A stretch of DNA of 54,341 bases from Mastigamoeba balamuthi (lineage: Eukaryota; Evosea; Mastigamoebida; Mastigamoebidae): contig CACRSC010000032.1 in NCBI GenBank assembly GCA_902651635.1, forward strand, positions 279,940 to 334,280. Reading direction: 5' to 3'. Below the pieces are notes generated by a model, which saw only the letters and a program-made list of their open reading frames with translations, had not been told where the DNA came from and searched no databases. The stretch's first letter is position 1, and every line of letters starts with the position of its first letter. Of this stretch, positions 10,135-21,126 are shown piece after piece. The position numbers and the translations under genes were made by a program.

Positions 10135-10248
10135 GTGCGTCGCGCTCTCCCTCTCATTCTCTCTCTCTCTCTCCCCCGCCATCCCGAGTCAGTTGATTTC
10201 CCGATCTTTTTCCCGATCTGAGGGCTCGCTATGGCCACCCCCCCCCCT

Positions 10249-10618
10249 CGCCCCTTGCCGTCCAATGCGCTGGCCCTCGGGACCACGCGCGGGTGTCTCC
10301 CCGTGGATTCGCATTGCAATTGTGTGTCTTATGTGCGCCTCTCATCGGAAATTCAATTGCGCAATTCAATCAATTCAATCGAAGAATTTATTACGGGTCA
10401 CTGCCTCCGGTTTTCCCGATCTGCGTGCTCGCTCTGCCCATCACCACACCCTTTCCCGGCTGATGCGCTGGCGTTCGGGACCACCCTCGGGTGTCTCCCC
10501 GGTGCAATTCGCATTTCAATTGCGTGTCTTATGTTCTCCTCTGCCAAAAAAATTGGGCAATTCAATCAATTCAATAAATTCAATCGAGTAATTTGAAGTT
10601 ATTATGGGGCGCTGCCGG
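10249..10618. repeat. Diverged tandem duplication of the RdRP 5' region including its start codon
   Basis: Two direct copies about 198 bp apart share ATGCGCTGGC, CTCGGGTGTCTCCCC-type and GCAATTCAATCAATTCAAT blocks. The inner copy ends in ATTATGGGGCGCTGCCGG, the RdRP start. The outer copy ends in ATTACGGGTCACTGCCTCCGG, where ATG has become ACG. This supports 10604 as a real start and matches the arrangement upstream of two other genes here. Confidence 0.7.
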
Positions 10619-13600
10619 CAATCCTCGCTCTCCTCCCTGACAGCCCCTCTCCCGCCGGGCGACGGGCCACAGCGAGGGGTGCCAGTGCCCCCCAAGTGCA
10701 AGTCGTGGCGCGACCTGGGCAGCGCGCTGAGGTCCGTGGTGGGCCCCGTCAGCGAGGGCCAACTCGCCCACTCGACAGCCCCGGCCACGACCTCGTCCCC
10801 GACGGCCCCCACGGCCTCGGCACCCGTCCAGCCGCCCCCTGCAGCGCCCCTCGACTGGCCCGCCCTCGTGCGGACGGCGCCCCGCGAGTACCAGCGCGAG
10901 GTGGCCGAGGCGGCCGCAGCTCAGGCGCGGCGCGGGGAGAGCGCACTGGCGTGGCTGCCCACGGGCGCCGGCAAGACCCTCGTCGCCTGCGCCCTCGTCG
11001 AGGCCCTCCTGCGGGCCAACCCCACGCGGGCCGCGCTGCTCGTCGTCGACCGCGTGCCGCTGGTGTACCAGCAGGCCGCCTACATGCGGCGCGAGACGGA
11101 CCGCTGCGTCCGCAAGCTCAGCAGCGAGTCGACGAGCGGCCAGCGCGAGGAGGTCGGGCGCTGGGAGGCCGGCAGCGTCGCCGTGGCCACCGCGCAGAGC
11201 GCAGAGAACGCGCTGGGGAGCGACGAGGCCGCGCTGGCCGGCAGGCTCTGCGCCGTCGTCTTTGACGAGGGCCACCACGCGAGCGGCGACCACCCGTACG
11301 CGCGGCTGCTGCGCCGCATCGCGCTGTGCCCCGCGGACCGCAGGCCCCGCGTGCTCGCGCTCTCGGCGTCGCCCGGCAGCGGCGACAGCGTCGACAGCGC
11401 CCGCGCGTCGATCGAGCGCCTGTGCGAGACGTTTGGCGCGAGGCTCGCGGCCCCGCACGCGACCTTCGACTCGCTCGTCGCGTGCGCCCGCGTCCCGCTG
11501 CTGCTCCGCCCGCCCTGCGGGGCTCACGCGGGGCCCACTGTGCTCACCGGCGCCCCCTGCAGGTGCTCTGCGCAGGAGACGACCGTCGTGCCCGTGGACG
11601 AGACCGAAGGCGAGCAGCAGGCCGTGCAGGCCCTCGACGAGGTCTTCAGGGACGTGCAGGGTAGCGTTGCCGTCCCGTTGGGTCTCGGCGACCTCGTGCC
11701 GCTGCGCCCCGACTCTCCCAGTGCGCCCCCGCCTGCGAGCGCAAACACAGCAGCGCTGCCCCTCTGCCGTGCCTCACTCTGCTCTGCGTGAGCGCGCAGA
11801 CGTGTGCGGACACCTGCTCAGCGTCGCGCAGAACGGGACGCCGGGATCGAGCAAGGCGGACGTGGCCCGCGTGCTGGCGGCGCTGAGCCTCGCCCGGGAC
11901 GTCTGCACGACCGTCTCGGTCGCCGCGGCGGCGCGCTGCCTCGACAGCGAGTCGCTGCTGCTCAAGGAGGAGTTCCGCTGGGCCGTCGTCGAGGCCGCCG
12001 ACCGCCTGCGCGATCTGGCCGCGCGGCCCGGGACGCAGCGGCTCTCGGCGATGGCCGAGGCGCTCGTGCGACGCATCACAGAGGCGGAGCAGCGCTGGGG
12101 CGTCGACGAGTTCCGGGGCATCGTGTTCGCGCGGACGCGGAGGGCGACGGCGCTCGTGGCCGACCTGCTGCGCGAGCGCTTCGCCGAGCTGAGCCCCAAG
12201 CGCGTGCTGGGCCACGGGGGCTACGAGGGCATGTCGTGGGACGACGAGCAGCGCCCGCTGCTCGAGCTCTTCCGCGCGGGCCACGTCAAGCTGCTCGTCA
12301 GCACGTCCGTGCTCGAGGAGGGCCTCGACGTGCAGGCCTGCAACCTCGTCGTGCGCCTCGGCGGGCCCCTCTCGGTCCGCTCGCTGGTGCAGACGCGCGG
12401 CCGCGCGCGCTGCGTTGAGGGGCAGTTAGTCGTCGTCATGCCGCGCCCGCTCGTCCCCGAGGCCCTCCGCGTGCAGCGCATGGAGGCAGCGACCACCGAG
12501 GCCGTGCGCCTGATGGCCGCGGAGAGCCCGTACCGCGACGAGGTCGCCCGCATGCTCGGGGCGGAGCGCAGGGCGGTGGCTGCTGCGGGGTGCGGCGGGC
12601 AGGGGGTCAGCGCGCAGATGTCAGTCGTGGCGCCAGCGCCTGTGGGCGGCCCGGCGTCGCGGGAGCTCGTCGTGCGCGTGGAGCCCGTGCTGCAGGCGGA
12701 GCAGTGGGACGCGCTGGTGAAGCGCCTGGAGGGCGACGCCGAGGTCGTGGGCGAGAGCAGGGAGCTGGCGCAGCTGTGCCTCAGAGCCCCAGCGGGCACC
12801 GAGCCTCGCGCCCTCTTCGACCGCATGTGCGGTTCCGGGGCACTGGTGCTGCCGCTGGCCGAGGCCAGCGAGGGTCTGCCCCTGTGGCTGCAGTGCTCCG
12901 TCGCGAGCCCCGCGCAGCAGAGCCAAGGCAAGTCGCTCAAGTTCTCCGAGTCGGACGCTCCCGTGTGCGTAGCGGCCCGCAACTCGGGGGCTCTGGCTGA
13001 CAGCCGCGCAGGTCCGTGTGCCGTCTGCTCGCCAGGAACGTTGCCGTGGCATCGGAGACGCTGAGGGCGGAGGTCGCGTTCGGAGAGAGGGAGGTGCGCC
13101 TGCGGTTCGCGTGCGCCGGAGCCGCGAACGGCAGCGTGCAGGCAGTCGTGCCGCTCGCGTGGGTCAACGTCGCTGTGCTCGTCGCGCACAGCAGCGGGGC
13201 GCCGCAGGTCGTGGTCCCGCTGCGGCACAGCCCGCGCCTCTACATCGAGACCACGAGGTCGGACCCCGCGTTCCACCAGAGCTCCGAGGCCCGGGACGGC
13301 GACACCGACAGCGCGAGCAACGAAGGCGACTGCATCGCAGACAACTGGGCGGGCTGCGAGGCCGACCTCCGAAACGACGGGGACGGCGGGGAGGATCAGC
13401 TGTACCTGTACAGGGCGTGCCCCGAGGCGGTGCGCCAGAGGACAGGCGAGCAGTTCTTCGCCGCGCTGTGCAGGGGCAACGCGCTGCTGCTGTCGCTGAG
13501 CGACACAGCGGGGGCTGAGGGGTACTTCCGGGCCAACGCAGTGCCCGTGTACCACTGCGAAATGTGCTGCGAGCGCGCTGTGGCCGCTGCGGCGCCGTGG

Positions 13601-16600
13601 GAGCCCCTTCGCAGCCTCGAGATGCCCCTGTTCGCATGCGCCCCGGAGGTCTCCGAGAGCGCACACCCGAGCGACGACGACGATCTGGGAGAGAACGTGT
13701 ACAGCGTCAGGCGGCTGCTGGTGACGCCCAGCCGCGTGGTGGACGCGGGGCGCATTGCCGTGCAGGGCAACCGCGTGCTGCGCCACTACAGCGCGCGGAG
13801 CTTTGCGAGCGTCGTCTTCGCCGACGAGGACGGCGCGCAGATGCTGCAGTACAGCGCCTTCCTCTCGCCCTTTGTCTCCGCGGCGCTGCGCCTCGGCGTG
13901 CGCGACCCCGCGACGGGGCTGCTGCTCCGCTTCGTGGGCTGCAGCGCCAGCCAGCTCAAGCGCCACGCCACGTGGTACACGATGCTCGAGCCGCAGGCCG
14001 TGCGCGACTGGGTCGGCGACTTCAGCGGCATCGCGTTCAAGGGCAAGGCGCTGGCCCGGCTGGGCCTCGCGTTCACGGCCTCGGTGCCCGGGCCCGAGGT
14101 CCCCGAGAGCTGCATGGCGCCGCACGGCGACATCACCGTCGCGGGCAGCGTCGACCTGGGCGGCGGGCGCAGCGCGCGGGTCGAGTACTGCTTCTCGGAC
14201 GGCGCGGGGAAGATGTCGCCGGCGTTTGCGGAGCGCGTGGCCGCCGCCCTGGGCCTCGCGGAGGCGCCGTGCGCGGTGCAGATGCGCGTCGGGGGCTACA
14301 AGGGCGTGCTGGCGCTCGACCCCGCGCTGGCGGTGCCCGTCGTCCTGCGCGAGAGCATGCGCAAGTTCGCGTCGGGCGCCCGGCAGCTCGAGGTCGTCTC
14401 CGTGCAGCGCAGCCTCCCGGCGCACCTCAACCGCCAGGTCGTCCTGCTGCTCTCGACGCTCGGCGTCCCCGACGAGGCCTTCCTGACCCTGCAACGCGAG
14501 CACCTGCGCGGCCTCGTGCGCGTGCTGGTCGACGACGAGGCCGCGGCCGCCGCCGTCGCCGCGCAGACGGACATCCCGGCCGACGCGCTGCTCGCCGAGG
14601 GCACGAGCATGCACGAGCCGTTCCTCCGCGGGCTGCGCGAGGCCGTCTACAGCGTGGCCGCGGGGCAGCTGCGCCGGCGGGCCCGCATCCCCGTCCGCGA
14701 CGGCCGCGTGTTGATGGGCGTGCTCGACGAGACCGGGACGCTGGACTACGGGCAGGTCTACGTGCGGCTCACCGACGGCGGGGCCGAGGGGCCCGCGACG
14801 GTGCGGGGCCGCGTGGCCGTGTGCAAGAACCCCTGCCTGCACCCGGGCGACGTGCGCGTGCTCGAGGCCGTCGAGGCGCCTGCGCTGTGGCACCTGCACG
14901 ACTGCGTGGTGTTCCCCGCCCGCGGGCCGCGGCCGCACGCGGACGAGTGCTCGGGGAGCGACCTCGACGGCGACCAGTTCCTGGTGCTCTGGGACCAGCG
15001 CCTCGTGCCCGAGCGCCACGTGGAGCCCATGGACTACAGCGCGGAGGGGCTGCAGAGCACCGGGGCCAGGGCGAGGGCGCCGAGGGACGCGGAGGAGTTC
15101 GTCGTCGAGTACATGTCGTTCGCGAGCCTCGGGGCGCTGGCAAACGCGCACCTGGCGCTGGCGAGCACGTCGCCGCACCTCGCAGGCGACGTGCGCTGCG
15201 TCGCGATGGCGCGCTGCCACGCCGTCGAGGTCGACTTCCCCAAGACGGGCGTCCACGTCGACGTGCCCGCCGAGCTGCGCCCCCGCGAGTTCCCCGAGTT
15301 CATGGAGCGGCCGGGCCGCCACGCCATGCACGCCCCGTGCGTCCTGCAGGCCCTCTACGACGACTGCGTCGCCGCCCTCGGCGCCGTCGACGACGCGCAG
15401 GCCGCGGGCGGCGCCGCCGGAGGCCTCCCGCTCGACGTCGACCTGCTGCACGCCGGGCGCGGGGCCTATGCCGATGCGGTGCGCGCGCTGCACGCGGGCT
15501 ACGGCGCCCACCTGTCGGCGATGATGCGCGACGCGGGCTGCACCGAGGCAGAGCTCGTCCTGCGCTGCGGCAGCGCTGGGCGGCAGCGTGCGGGGCCCGT
15601 GGCGGTGCTGCGGGGCCACTACCGCAGGCAGCTGCTGGCGCTGGCCCCCGCGGACGCCCAGGACGGCGCGCTCGCGGTGGCCTCGGCTGCATACGAGGCC
15701 GCCTACACCAGCGGGCGGCACCTGAGCTTCGCGTGGCTGCTGCCCGCGCAGCTCTCGGCGCTCAAGCGCGGCAGGTCGCGGGCGGGCACGCGGGACGCCG
15801 AGGAGCGCGCGGGGCAGAGCCTCTCCGCGTGGCTCGCGCGCGCCAAGGGCGACACGTACGAGCAGCTGCTGCACCGGCAAGACCTCGCTTCGCGGCTCGC
15901 CGACGCGGTGCGCTCCTCGCGCAGCCACGCCGCTGTGCGCCTCTACGGCTCGTCGGCCTACGGGCTCTTCGACGAGTGCAGCGACGTCGATGTATGCGTG
16001 GAGCTGCAGCTGCCAGGGCGGGCCGCGGATGACCTGCTGCGCGAGCTGCTGCCCGCGGTGGCGCTGGCGTTCCCGGGGGCGCAGCTGCACGCGGGGTGGG
16101 AGGTCCCGGTGGTCCGCGGCCAGTGCGAGGACCTCTGGTTCGACCTGACGGTCCGCGCGCCGGGCCAGGGCCCCGACAAGTCGCAGCGCATCGAGGCCGC
16201 CGCGCGCAGCTGCCCACAGATGTACGCGCTGCTGCGGGTCGCCGTCTGGTGGGCGCGCGCGACGGGCGTCTGCGGCCACGGGCGCGCGTCGCTGATGCCC
16301 ACGTCGACGCTGGCGCTGCTGGTGCTCGAGCGCCTGCGGGGCTGCGTGGCCGTGCAGAGCCTCTGCCACGCGGCGGCAAGCAGCGCGGGCGACGGCCACC
16401 CGTGGTCGTGGGCCGCGCTGCTGGACGCGTCGTGCGCGCTGCGGGCCGGCGAGGAGACGCGGCTGCTGGGCAGGGCGTTTGTGCAGCTGCTGCACGGGCT
16501 CTGCCTGCTGCCCTCGCAGCCGCTGGCCGTCGAGGGCTGCGGGGAGCTCAGCATCGCAGATGTCCGCCGGCTGCGCGACTGCGCCGCGCTGACCGCCGTC

Positions 16601-18767
16601 GCCCTCGTCCGCAGCGACTTCGACGTGCGCGCGGCGCTGCGGGGCCTGCGCACGGAGCGCACGTTCAGAGTGCAGGACGCGGCCGTCGAGTGCCTCGCCG
16701 AGTGCGTGGGCCGCATCGAGGCGCTCTCGGGCGCCCACGTGGCGCTGATGGTCGACGAGCAGCCGCCGGACAGCGGCCTGCGCAGGACCGCCGAGGTCAC
16801 CGTGAGCGGCTGCGGCCCGCAGGTGGCCCACGCGCTGCGCCTGGTCAACGAGGTTCGCGCGCAGGTCTCGGCCGCGCGGCGCTCGCGGGGCGCCGTGCAC
16901 GTGCGCGGCTGCACGGTCGTCGCGTTCGCGGGGTCGCTGGGCGCGGGCGACGCCGTGGGGCTCGTCGCGTACGCGGGCTGCCGCTCGTGGAAGCACGCGG
17001 GCACCCTCTACGCGCCGCGGCTCGTGTGCAGGCTCGAGAACACGGCGCAGCACCTCGCGGACCAGCTGCGCCAGGCGGCCATGCGGCAGCTGTGCGCGCT
17101 GGGCCGCAGGCCTGCCGACAGCCGGCGCGTGCAGTTCGGCGTGCGCCTGGGCCGCCTGTACCTCGTCAACGTCCGCGAGCTGCGGCAGACGACCGTCGGG
17201 GANGCGCACGTTCAGAGTGCAGGACGCGGCCGTCGAGTGCCTCGCCGAGTGCGTGGGCCGCATCGAGGCGCTCTCGGGCGCCCGCGTGGCGCTGATGGTC
17301 GACGAGCAGCTGCCGGACAGCGGCCTGCGCAGGACCGCCGAGGTCACCGTGAGCGGCTGCGGCCCGCAGGTGGCCCACGCGCTGCGCCTGGTCAACGAGG
17401 TCCGCGCGCAGGTCTCGGCCGCGCGGCGCTCGCGGGGCGCCGTGCACGTGCGCGGCTGCACGGTCGTCGCGTTCGCGGGGTCGCTGGGCGCGGGCGACGC
17501 CGTGGGGCTCGTCGCGTACGCGGGCTGCCGCTCGTGGAAGCACGCGGGCACCCTCTACGCGCCGCGGCTCGTGTGCAGGCTCGAGAACACGGCGCAGCAC
17601 CTCGCGGACCAGCTGCGCCAGGCGGCCATGCGGCAGCTGTGTGCGCTGGGCCGCAGGCCTGCCGACAGCCGGCGCGTGCAGTTCGGCGTCCGCCTGGGCC
17701 GCCTGTACCTCGTCAACGTCCGCGAGCTGCGGCAGACGACCGTCGGGGAGCTGCAGAAGAGCCTCCTCAAGGGCCGCAGGCAGAGCGACCCCGACGCAGA
17801 AGCGGCGGGCAGCGGCGAGGGCGGGCCGAAGGTCGCCAAGCCTGCCGAGCAGCCGCAGCCGCAGCCGCAGCCCCAGGCCAAGCAGAAGCAGGACCTGCAC
17901 GAGAGGGCCGCGGGTGCCACCGGAAGCGCGAAGCCCAAGGCGGCCACAAAGCAGCCCGCCAGGCACGCGTTCTTCCCGGGGCTGCAGGACAGCATGGGCG
18001 CCACGCTGCTGGAGCTGCTGCGCCGCGACGGGTGGACCACGCAGGACGGCGGTCTCCCGAACTATCTCTCGGTGCAGCTCGCGTGCCCAACCGGGCACTA
18101 TCACGCAGGTGCGGTTCTGGCCCACGGGGCGGTGCTCTGTCCTCTCTCTCCCTCCCTCGCACTCCGCTGGGCTCTGCTGACGCGCTGCCTGCTGTCTGTG
18201 CTGGCTGCCAGTGATGGACGAGAGGTTCTGGCCCACGAGGGTGGCGTCGCTCAAGACGAGGTGGCTCGCAGCCGACGTTGTCAGCGGGGACGACTGCGGT
18301 GCGCAGGCCTCCATCCGCCTTTGCGTAACCCAGAGTGCTGATCTGCGAGTCCACTGCGTGCAGACATGCGGGTGTTCCTCGAGACGTACGACTTGGCTGC
18401 GACAGAGAGCGCTGCGTTGCTGGGGAGGCCTCCTCTGCTGCAGCGCGCGGGCGTGGAGCTGAGCCCCAGCAGGACGCTGGAGGGGGCTGTGCAGATGCTG
18501 CGGTACCACCGGGACATCCGGCTGCTGCACAAGGGCAACCTCGAGGCCGAGCTGGCGTCGGTGACGTCCTACTCAGTGCTTGCCGACGGTGGGGCTCGGT
18601 TCCTGAGCCAGCAGTGCGCGGCGGAGCTCGAGCTGGCGGTGCCCAGCGAGCGGGTGCAGCGGGCCATCAGCGGGTGTTCCCTCGCAGAGCTCGAGACGCT
18701 GGTCAACGAGGTCGTCGCTGCGGGGCTGTCTGTCGTCAACACTCTCTCTGGCCTCTCGCCGTGCTGA
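10604..18767 (+). CDS. Helicase-RdRP-nucleotidyltransferase fusion (single-chain RDRC-like RNA-silencing enzyme)
   Basis: Exons 10604-11660, 11800-12964, 13012-18108 (containing a spurious 547-nt duplication), 18212-18298 and 18364-18767 total 7,263 nt, about 2,420 residues; every junction keeps phase. Domains in order: Dicer/RIG-I-type helicase with Walker A LPTGAGKT (~118-125), DEGHH (~221), LSASP (~253) and motif VI QTRGRAR (~550); cellular RdRP (about 750-1500) with SGSDLDGDQF (~1388); a Cid1/TUTase-type nucleotidyltransferase with GSSAYGLFDECSDVDV (~1719) and third aspartate WFDLTV (~1784); a KH-like VTVSGCGPQVAHAL stretch; a Pro/Gln/Lys linker; and an unrecognised 200-residue tail. Inferred role: unwinding template, making double-stranded RNA and adding untemplated nucleotides in small-RNA silencing. 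Dictyostelid RdRPs share the helicase fusion; fission-yeast RDRC holds the same three activities as separate subunits. The last stop lies inside a branch-like TGCTGACGCG word, so one more intron is possible. Confidence 0.9.
16657..17749. repeat. Unmerged contig overlap (546-bp duplicate around a single N)
   Basis: 16657-17202 and 17204-17749 are direct copies with only about five or six differences, separated by one N at 17203. Reading through both copies breaks the RdRP frame; removing 547 nt restores it exactly and brings the downstream exons into phase. This is best explained as two overlapping contig ends joined without merging, possibly from two haplotypes, and not as a real internal protein repeat. 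Confidence 0.9.
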
Positions 18768-19228
18768 CGCGCTGCCTCTGTGTGGCCCTGGCCGTTGGCA
18801 CCGAGTGCAAAACGAAACATGCATGTTTCCCGACTGACCGCTGTGATTCGGTGGTCGGTGGGCTTGGCTCAGTTTCTGTGGTTCTAGCACCCCGACTGTA
18901 ACACCCCCGATGCAACACCCCTGCAACGCAGTGCCGATTTACCAGGTCAGGGCCCAGATCCCAGAGAGCCGCACGGTGGGGCCAAAATCGCTTGCTCGAG
19001 TATGCATCGTAGTGGAAAGTAGAGTTTCTTCTTCACTCACTGATGCCAGTGAGGACCATTTTGTGGTGGCCCGAACGATTCAGTTTTACAGATTCAGCTC
19101 TCATCCAAACAGGATGGGTTGGAGTGTTTCCAGGATTTAGGTGTATTAGAGTGGTGTTGCTCTATGTGTGTGGTGGCAGGAGCAGAACCTGAAAGTCCAT
19201 TTTAAGGGGTGAGGTGTCTTTGAACTGG
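18768..19228. other. Intergenic region between convergent genes
   Basis: This 461-bp stretch lies between the 3' ends of the RdRP gene (plus) and a fucosyltransferase gene (minus). It is AT-richer than the genes. The first 100 bases might include a last intron of the RdRP gene. No other feature seen. Confidence 0.5.
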
Positions 19229-20497
19229 TCACCACGATGGAACTATGTTGGCACCGCGCTCGTTGTGGATGCGGTCACAAATGCGGCAGTGCAGGTTCTC
19301 AAGGCGGTTGTAGTAGGACTTTCGCCAGCCCTCGAACAGCACGGGCGAGCTGCGCCAGTCCATCTGCCGGTCGTAGAGGCGGGGGTTGTCGAGCAGCATC
19401 TGCAGGAACTTGGCGAGCTCCTTGGGGCTCTTGAAGTCTGTGGCCACGACAGCGGCCCCCGTGGCAGGGGTCACGCGCTGGTAGGCAGCAGAGCCCATGT
19501 ACACCACGACCGCTGTGCTGCACAGCGACTGGAAGAACTTCTCCGTGATGTAGTCGCTCTGCGGCCCGTCGCCCACGCCCGAGTTCTCGATGGCGAGGTA
19601 GATCCTGGTGTGCGACAGGACGCAGAGCTTGCGCTCGAGGAAGGTCTGCGACAGCCTGACGCAGTGCTCGGGCTCGTCCGCGTTCTTGGCGGGCCCCTTG
19701 AAGATGGAGACGTTGATGTACTGCCGAGGAGCACACGGGGTTAGGACGCGGAACGAAGCACATCCTGGGGTGCTCTCCCACATAAGGGGGGGCACCCCTG
19801 GGGGACTCCAGGGTCCCACACTCGGGGGAACTGGGATACGGACACCCCGGGGGAACACCCACGTTTGCTCAGCCATCCCCAGGTGTCCACACCAGAGGGT
19901 GTGGGTGTTGCGTCCCGCGGACGGCGGGGGCAACTGGTGCTGGGCTCAGCAGCGCACCTGGCTGAGGTTGGCGATGTAGGCGTCGCGCCAGGGCACGCGG
20001 TGGCTGGCGATGAAGAGCACGTCGAAGAGCGTCTTGTTCCTGGGCAGGCTGGGCACGCGCGGGTCGGCACAGTACCTGTTCCACGTGATGGGGAGCGTCG
20101 TCGACGACGCCAGCCCCGCCGTCCAGTCCCACGCGGGGTCGCTGATGGGCCCGCCCCAGCACGACCACACCGTCTTCAGCCCGGGCCTCCGGGCGAACTT
20201 GAACGCCGTGCCGTTGCAGAAGTGCACCGCAGCGTCGGCCTCCTCGGGCCTCCCGACCATCCGGCACCGCTCCAGGCACCCGGGCGGGGCCGTCAGGCCT
20301 CGGATGTCCGAGTAGATGCGCACGGGCCGCGCCTGCGGGTCGTAGTGCTGCTGCGGCGGGTCCGCATCGGCGTCGTGCGGTGGGGCCACGGGGGACAGCG
20401 GCTCTCGAGTCGAGGGCAGCACGAGCACCCACACCGCCGTGTTGACGACCACCAGCGCGGCGGCGCCCACCGCCCAGAGCACGCCCTGGTGCCGCAT
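19229..20497 (-). CDS. GT10 alpha-1,3-fucosyltransferase-like protein
   Basis: Exons 19958-20497 and 19229-19720 (intron 19721-19957, GTGCGC donor, phase 0) give 343 residues. A type II membrane anchor lies at residues 8-27 (LWAVGAAALVVVNTAVWVLV), followed by a Pro-rich stem and a lumenal catalytic domain. The C-terminal half carries the GT10 hallmarks: YLAIENSG, SDYITEKFF, VVVYMGS, then ATDFKSPKELAKFL and the CRIC cysteine pair. Such enzymes move fucose from GDP-fucose to N-acetylglucosamine or related residues on Golgi glycans. I chose ATG 20497 because it directly precedes the anchor; an in-frame ATG at 20587 would add 30 low-complexity residues. A second GT10 gene lies at 47858-49903. Confidence 0.8.
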
Positions 20498-21126
20498 GTG
20501 TGCCCTCTGCTGTGCTGTGCTGTGCTGTGCAGCACACTTATCCGCAATGGTGGTTTTCTGGGGGAGATCTCTCAAAAGGGATTCCATTCCTGTACCTTTT
20601 GTGCGCCTGCATCTCTTACCCGTGTCTGGGGTCGGTTGTGCTCCGGGCAGGCGCTGCGAAGCTTTGTGGCATGAGGTGCTTCACACTGCCCTTACCAGAT
20701 GCCCTCGATGCGCCCTCGAGTTGCGTCACTTTTGAGGGCAAGGCCTCACAGTTGATTAGATTTTATGCAGTACTAGGGATATTTGGACCATTGGTGAATT
20801 CGGCGCATTTCGTTCAGTCAAGATACGCAAGAGGACGGCGGTGGCCGGAGCCCACAGAGCACGCTCAACTCATTAAGGCACAATTTATCCTGATATTGCG
20901 GTGGTCTGTTGTATGTGTTGCCGAGCTCAGGGGCAAACAGTTGGGTTCACTGCCACGGGGGCCATACGGTACGGTGTTCTGTTGTGGCAATCAATGACGA
21001 TTTCTAAAGCAATGCCGAAACAACTCTACCCTGACAGCCAACAAATATCGCACACATGCCTGTGACCGCCGCTTGCCAGCCCCTGGGTGGCATGGGAAAG
21101 ACATAAGAATGTGAATCGAAAATGTA
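20498..21126. other. Intergenic region
   Basis: AT-richer non-coding stretch upstream of the fucosyltransferase gene. It contains a short TGCTG/TGTGC microsatellite at about 20510-20535. No gene recognised. Confidence 0.4.

Larger units (their letters stand above)
6660..10243. repeat. Right arm of the 3.58-kb inverted repeat
   Basis: Reverse complement of 1-3584. The spacer between the arms is 3585-6659 and carries the NTPase gene. Beyond 10243 the right side runs on into the helicase-RdRP gene, whereas the left side stops at the window edge. If the arm really continues outward, a second RdRP copy could lie to the left of this window. Confidence 0.95.

Noticed and set aside
1-10243. The inverted repeat as a DNA transposon or retroelement with inverted ends
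   Set aside because: No transposase, integrase or reverse transcriptase is present, the arms carry ordinary genes, and no target-site duplication can be seen because the left end is missing.
10231-10596. A 121-residue protein between the zinc-ribbon exon and the RdRP
   Set aside because: It is made of two tandem diverged non-coding units with AATTC repeats and has no protein-like features.
12221-17551. A 1,776-residue open frame antisense to the RdRP gene
   Set aside because: It has Arg/Ala/His-rich shadow composition, no domain, and exists because GC-rich codons leave few stops on the other strand; it also crosses the N and the duplicated overlap.
16657-17749. A real internal tandem duplication of the RdRP C-terminal region
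   Set aside because: The copies flank a single N, are almost identical, and reading both breaks the frame; an unmerged assembly overlap explains it better.
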